This document shows, in pieces, positions 15,373 to 17,637 of a DNA stretch of 17,637 nucleotides. Under the pieces are notes generated by a model. That model was not told the DNA's origin and made no database searches. It saw only the letters and a program-made list of their open reading frames with translations. Position 1 is the first letter of the stretch; each line of letters opens with the position of its first letter. Source of the stretch: JANXAZ01 sp037446605 (GTDB lineage Bacteria; Pseudomonadota; Alphaproteobacteria; Geminicoccales; Geminicoccaceae); NCBI GenBank assembly GCA_037446605.1, contig JBBIIE010000065.1, forward strand, positions 1-17,637. Direction: 5' to 3'. Both the position numbers and the translations under genes were made by a program.

Positions 15373-15393
15373 GGCCGATGTCGGTCGATCGCG

Positions 15394-17637
15394 TCAGGTC
15401 GAGGTGGGTGCCATTTCGGTCGCTGCCCACGTCGGGCCGCGGCGGCGCGCGATCGCCCGAGGCTGGTCGAGGAGACCGAGGACGCGGTCGCCGGCCTCGG
15501 GGGCTCCGAGCAGGAAGCCCTGCGCCTGGTCACAGCCGACCTCGCGCAGCAGGTCCAACTGCTCCTCGCGTTCCACGCCTTCGGCCACGATCGCCAGGCC
15601 GAGCGCGTGGCCGAGGCGGACGATCGCATCGACGATGGCGTACGCCTTGGGCCCGCTGCCGAGCGCACCCGTGAAGCGGCGGTCGATCTTGAGCTTGTCG
15701 AGCGGGAAGCGCTGGAGATAGGCCAGTGCGGAATAGCCGGTCCCGAAATCGTCGAGCGCGATCTTGATGCCGCGCCGTCGCAGCCGTTCCAGGACTGCCG
15801 TCGTCTGCTCGAAGTTGCGGATGAGCACGCCCTCGGTGACCTCGAGCTCCAGGAGATCCGGGCGCAGCCCGGCTCGTTCGAGCGCGCTCTCGACCATCAC
15901 CTCGAGCCGATCGACGAGCGGAGGCGTCATCGACAGGTTGACCGCGACCGGGCAGGCCCGGCCGCGCTCCTGCCAGAGACGGGCCTGGCCACAGGCGGCT
16001 CGGAGCACCCACTCGGTCAGCGGAACCGCGAGTCCGGTCTCCTCCGCGACGGCGACGAGTTCACCGGCCGAGACGCCGCTCGGCTCGCGGCCCGCGGGCC
16101 AGCGCAAGAGCGCCTCGCACGCGACGACGCGCCGGTCCGAGAGGCGCAGGACGGGTTGGAAGCGGAGATCGAGGGCTTCCCGGCGGAGGGCGCTCTCGAG
16201 CGCCGTCGCGAGGCGGTGGCGCCGCACCTGCGCCGCCGCGAGCTCGCTCGAGAACAGGGCGATGCTGCTGCGACCGTTTCCCTTGGCCCGGTAGAGGGCG
16301 ATGTCGGCGTGGCGGAGCAGCTCGTCGACGCTCCGCCCGTGATCGGGAGCGAGCGCGATGCCGATGCTGGCACCGACACGGATCCGGCCGTCGCTGGTGA
16401 CCACCGGCTGCGCCAGGCTGCCGGCGAGGCGCGTGGCGAGCCCGAGGGCGGCGTCCGCGCCCGCCGGCTCGGGCAGGAGGACCGCGAATTCGTCGCCACC
16501 CAGCCGGGCGATCAGCGCATCGCCGCCGGCGGCACCCGTGAGCCGGCCGGCCACCGCGACGAGAAGCCGGTCGCCCGCCGGATGGCCGAGGCTGTCGTTG
16601 ACCTCCTTGAAGCCGTCGAGGTCGAGCAGAAGAACGGCCAGCCGGCTGGCCGGGCGGGCGAGGGCCGCGGCCAGGACGTCGGTGAAGCGAGTGCGGTTGG
16701 CGAGCCCGGTGAGCGGGTCGTGCGCGGCCAGATGGCGCAGCCGTTCCTCGGCCTCGCGGCGTTCGGTGACGTCGAGGGCGATGTGGACCGTACGGGCGAG
16801 CGACCCGTCGTCGCGGAGCACCCGCCGGGCGGTCGCGAGGAGATGGCGGCATCCCTCGGGACGCTCGAGGTCCACTTCCCGGAAGCCCTGCCCGTCGCGC
16901 GGATCGGCCGCCGCCAGCGCGGCGGGCAGGGCGATCTCCCGCGGATGCCGGCCGATCGGCAGGGGCTCGCGGATCCCGGCGAGCTCGGCGGCATGGCGGT
17001 TGACGAGGGTGCGCAGGCTCTCCTCCGCCTCGCGCGCGACACGCGCCGCGCCGTCCGCCTCCCTGCGGGCGCCGCGTGCCTCGCGCACCGCGCTCACGAC
17101 GAGCCCGGCGAGCAGTACGCCGCTCAGCCCGGTGAGCCCGAGCCCGAGGAACAGGTCGCGACGGAGATCCCTCGCGAGACCCTCGGACGTGGCGGCCGCC
17201 GCGAGGAACCGATCGTAGGCCTCGCCGACCAGGCGGGCCAAGGGCCGTCCGACTTCGTCGAGACGAGCGCGGACCGCGGCGTAGGCCGCCTCGTCGCCCG
17301 GTTCCAGGGCCAGGAGGTCGGGCTCCAGGTCGAGCAGGCGCCGCTCGACCTCGCGCGCGAGGTCGGCCAACGCCGGATCGGCCATCAGCCGCGCGCCGTC
17401 CGGCTCCCGGGCGAGACGCTGCATCGCGAGCACGAGGACGTCGACCTGCTCGAGGAAGCTGTCGCGGTCCGGTTCACCGCGCGCGGCGAACCGCTCGAGG
17501 ATCGAAGCGAACCGCAGCAGCTGAGCCTCGGTCCGGCTGGCGAACCAACCCGAACGCAGGCCCCCCTCGAGCTCGAAGGCGTGCTGGTCGCGCAGCCGTC
17601 CGCGCCCGGCGAGGGGCGCCGCCAGGAAACACGAGGC
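15394..17637 (-). CDS. Membrane-bound PAS–GGDEF–EAL c-di-GMP signalling protein (N-terminus beyond window)
   Basis: This is a predicted dual diguanylate cyclase/phosphodiesterase. The frame has no stop up to the right edge, so the GTG at 17433 is not the true start, and 747 residues are visible. Counting from the edge: a probably periplasmic helical sensor region (1–160), one membrane helix (about 162–185, LFLGLGLTGLSGVLLAGLVV), a coiled linker, a degenerate PAS/PAC (about 208–293, ending DVTERREAEERL), GGDEF (about 298–463) and EAL (about 478–723). GGDEF is intact (380–384), but the inhibitory RxxD site lacks its Arg. EAL residues look complete: CEALLRW, NLS, ELEVTE, LDDFGTGYS, KIDR, AEGVE and QGF. 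Either or both activities may be real. The first membrane helix presumably lies outside the window. It converges on rsmE. Confidence 0.93.
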   Translation of the reverse strand, partial: ASCFLAAPLAGRGRLRDQHAFELEGGLRSGWFASRTEAQLLRFASILERFAARGEPDRDSFLEQVDVLVLAMQRLAREPDGARLMADPALADLAREVERRLLDLEPDLLALEPGDEAAYAAVRARLDEVGRPLARLVGEAYDRFLAAAATSEGLARDLRRDLFLGLGLTGLSGVLLAGLVVSAVREARGARREADGAARVAREAEESLRTLVNRHAAELAGIREPLPIGRHPREIALPAALAAADPRDGQGFREVDLERPEGCRHLLATARRVLRDDGSLARTVHIALDVTERREAEERLRHLAAHDPLTGLANRTRFTDVLAAALARPASRLAVLLLDLDGFKEVNDSLGHPAGDRLLVAVAGRLTGAAGGDALIARLGGDEFAVLLPEPAGADAALGLATRLAGSLAQPVVTSDGRIRVGASIGIALAPDHGRSVDELLRHADIALYRAKGNGRSSIALFSSELAAAQVRRHRLATALESALRREALDLRFQPVLRLSDRRVVACEALLRWPAGREPSGVSAGELVAVAEETGLAVPLTEWVLRAACGQARLWQERGRACPVAVNLSMTPPLVDRLEVMVESALERAGLRPDLLELEVTEGVLIRNFEQTTAVLERLRRRGIKIALDDFGTGYSALAYLQRFPLDKLKIDRRFTGALGSGPKAYAIVDAIVRLGHALGLAIVAEGVEREEQLDLLREVGCDQAQGFLLGAPEAGDRVLGLLDQPRAIARRRGPTWAATEMAPTST

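Noticed and set aside
17431..17433. GTG at 17433 as start of the GGDEF–EAL protein
   Set aside because: The frame continues without a stop for 68 codons to the window edge, with plausible sensor-domain sequence and no first membrane helix yet, so the gene is truncated.

Overview
The window is about 17.6 kb of very GC-rich DNA (roughly 70% by eye). It reads as core chromosome of an alphaproteobacterium, most likely in or near the Rhodospirillales. Four things support this. The cluster nrnC–kdsD–lptA–lptB–rpoN is an alphaproteobacterial arrangement. The RNase D-like protein is the short NrnC type that many alphaproteobacteria use in place of Orn. ubiA lies divergently next to rsmE. GltB carries a 36-residue propeptide like that described for Azospirillum. 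No transposase, phage, CRISPR or plasmid gene was seen, and there is no gene-free stretch over 300 bases.

Layout. (1) 1–3827, minus strand: nrnC, then kdsD, lptA, lptB and the first 183 codons of rpoN, which runs off the left edge. kdsD makes the Kdo precursor arabinose 5-phosphate, and LptA/LptB export LPS. lptC, usually found between kdsD and lptA, is missing. A good sigma-70-type promoter lies just upstream of the preferred kdsD start. A tRNA-Leu(CAG) gene precedes nrnC on the same strand. (2) 4059–11216, plus strand: an NDUFA9-like atypical SDR, a hairpin-rich 205-bp gap, then gltD–gltB for NADPH-dependent glutamate synthase. (3) 11223–14508, minus strand: a tight operon ubiA–ycjX–ycjF, whose last gene converges on gltB with 6 bp between the stop codons. 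(4) 14548–15288, plus strand: rsmE, divergent from ubiA across 39 bp. (5) 15394–17637, minus strand: a membrane-anchored PAS–GGDEF–EAL protein whose N-terminus lies beyond the right edge.

The functions are housekeeping: envelope lipopolysaccharide, nitrogen assimilation and its alternative sigma factor, ubiquinone, ribosome modification, RNA turnover and c-di-GMP signalling. I found no convincing new multi-gene defence or biosynthetic system. The points most worth a second look are the absent lptC, the promoter inside the longest kdsD frame, the structured gltD leader, the ubiA-linked ycjX–ycjF pair of uncertain function, and the very short divergent and convergent junctions. Long open frames on the opposite strand are treated as composition artefacts.
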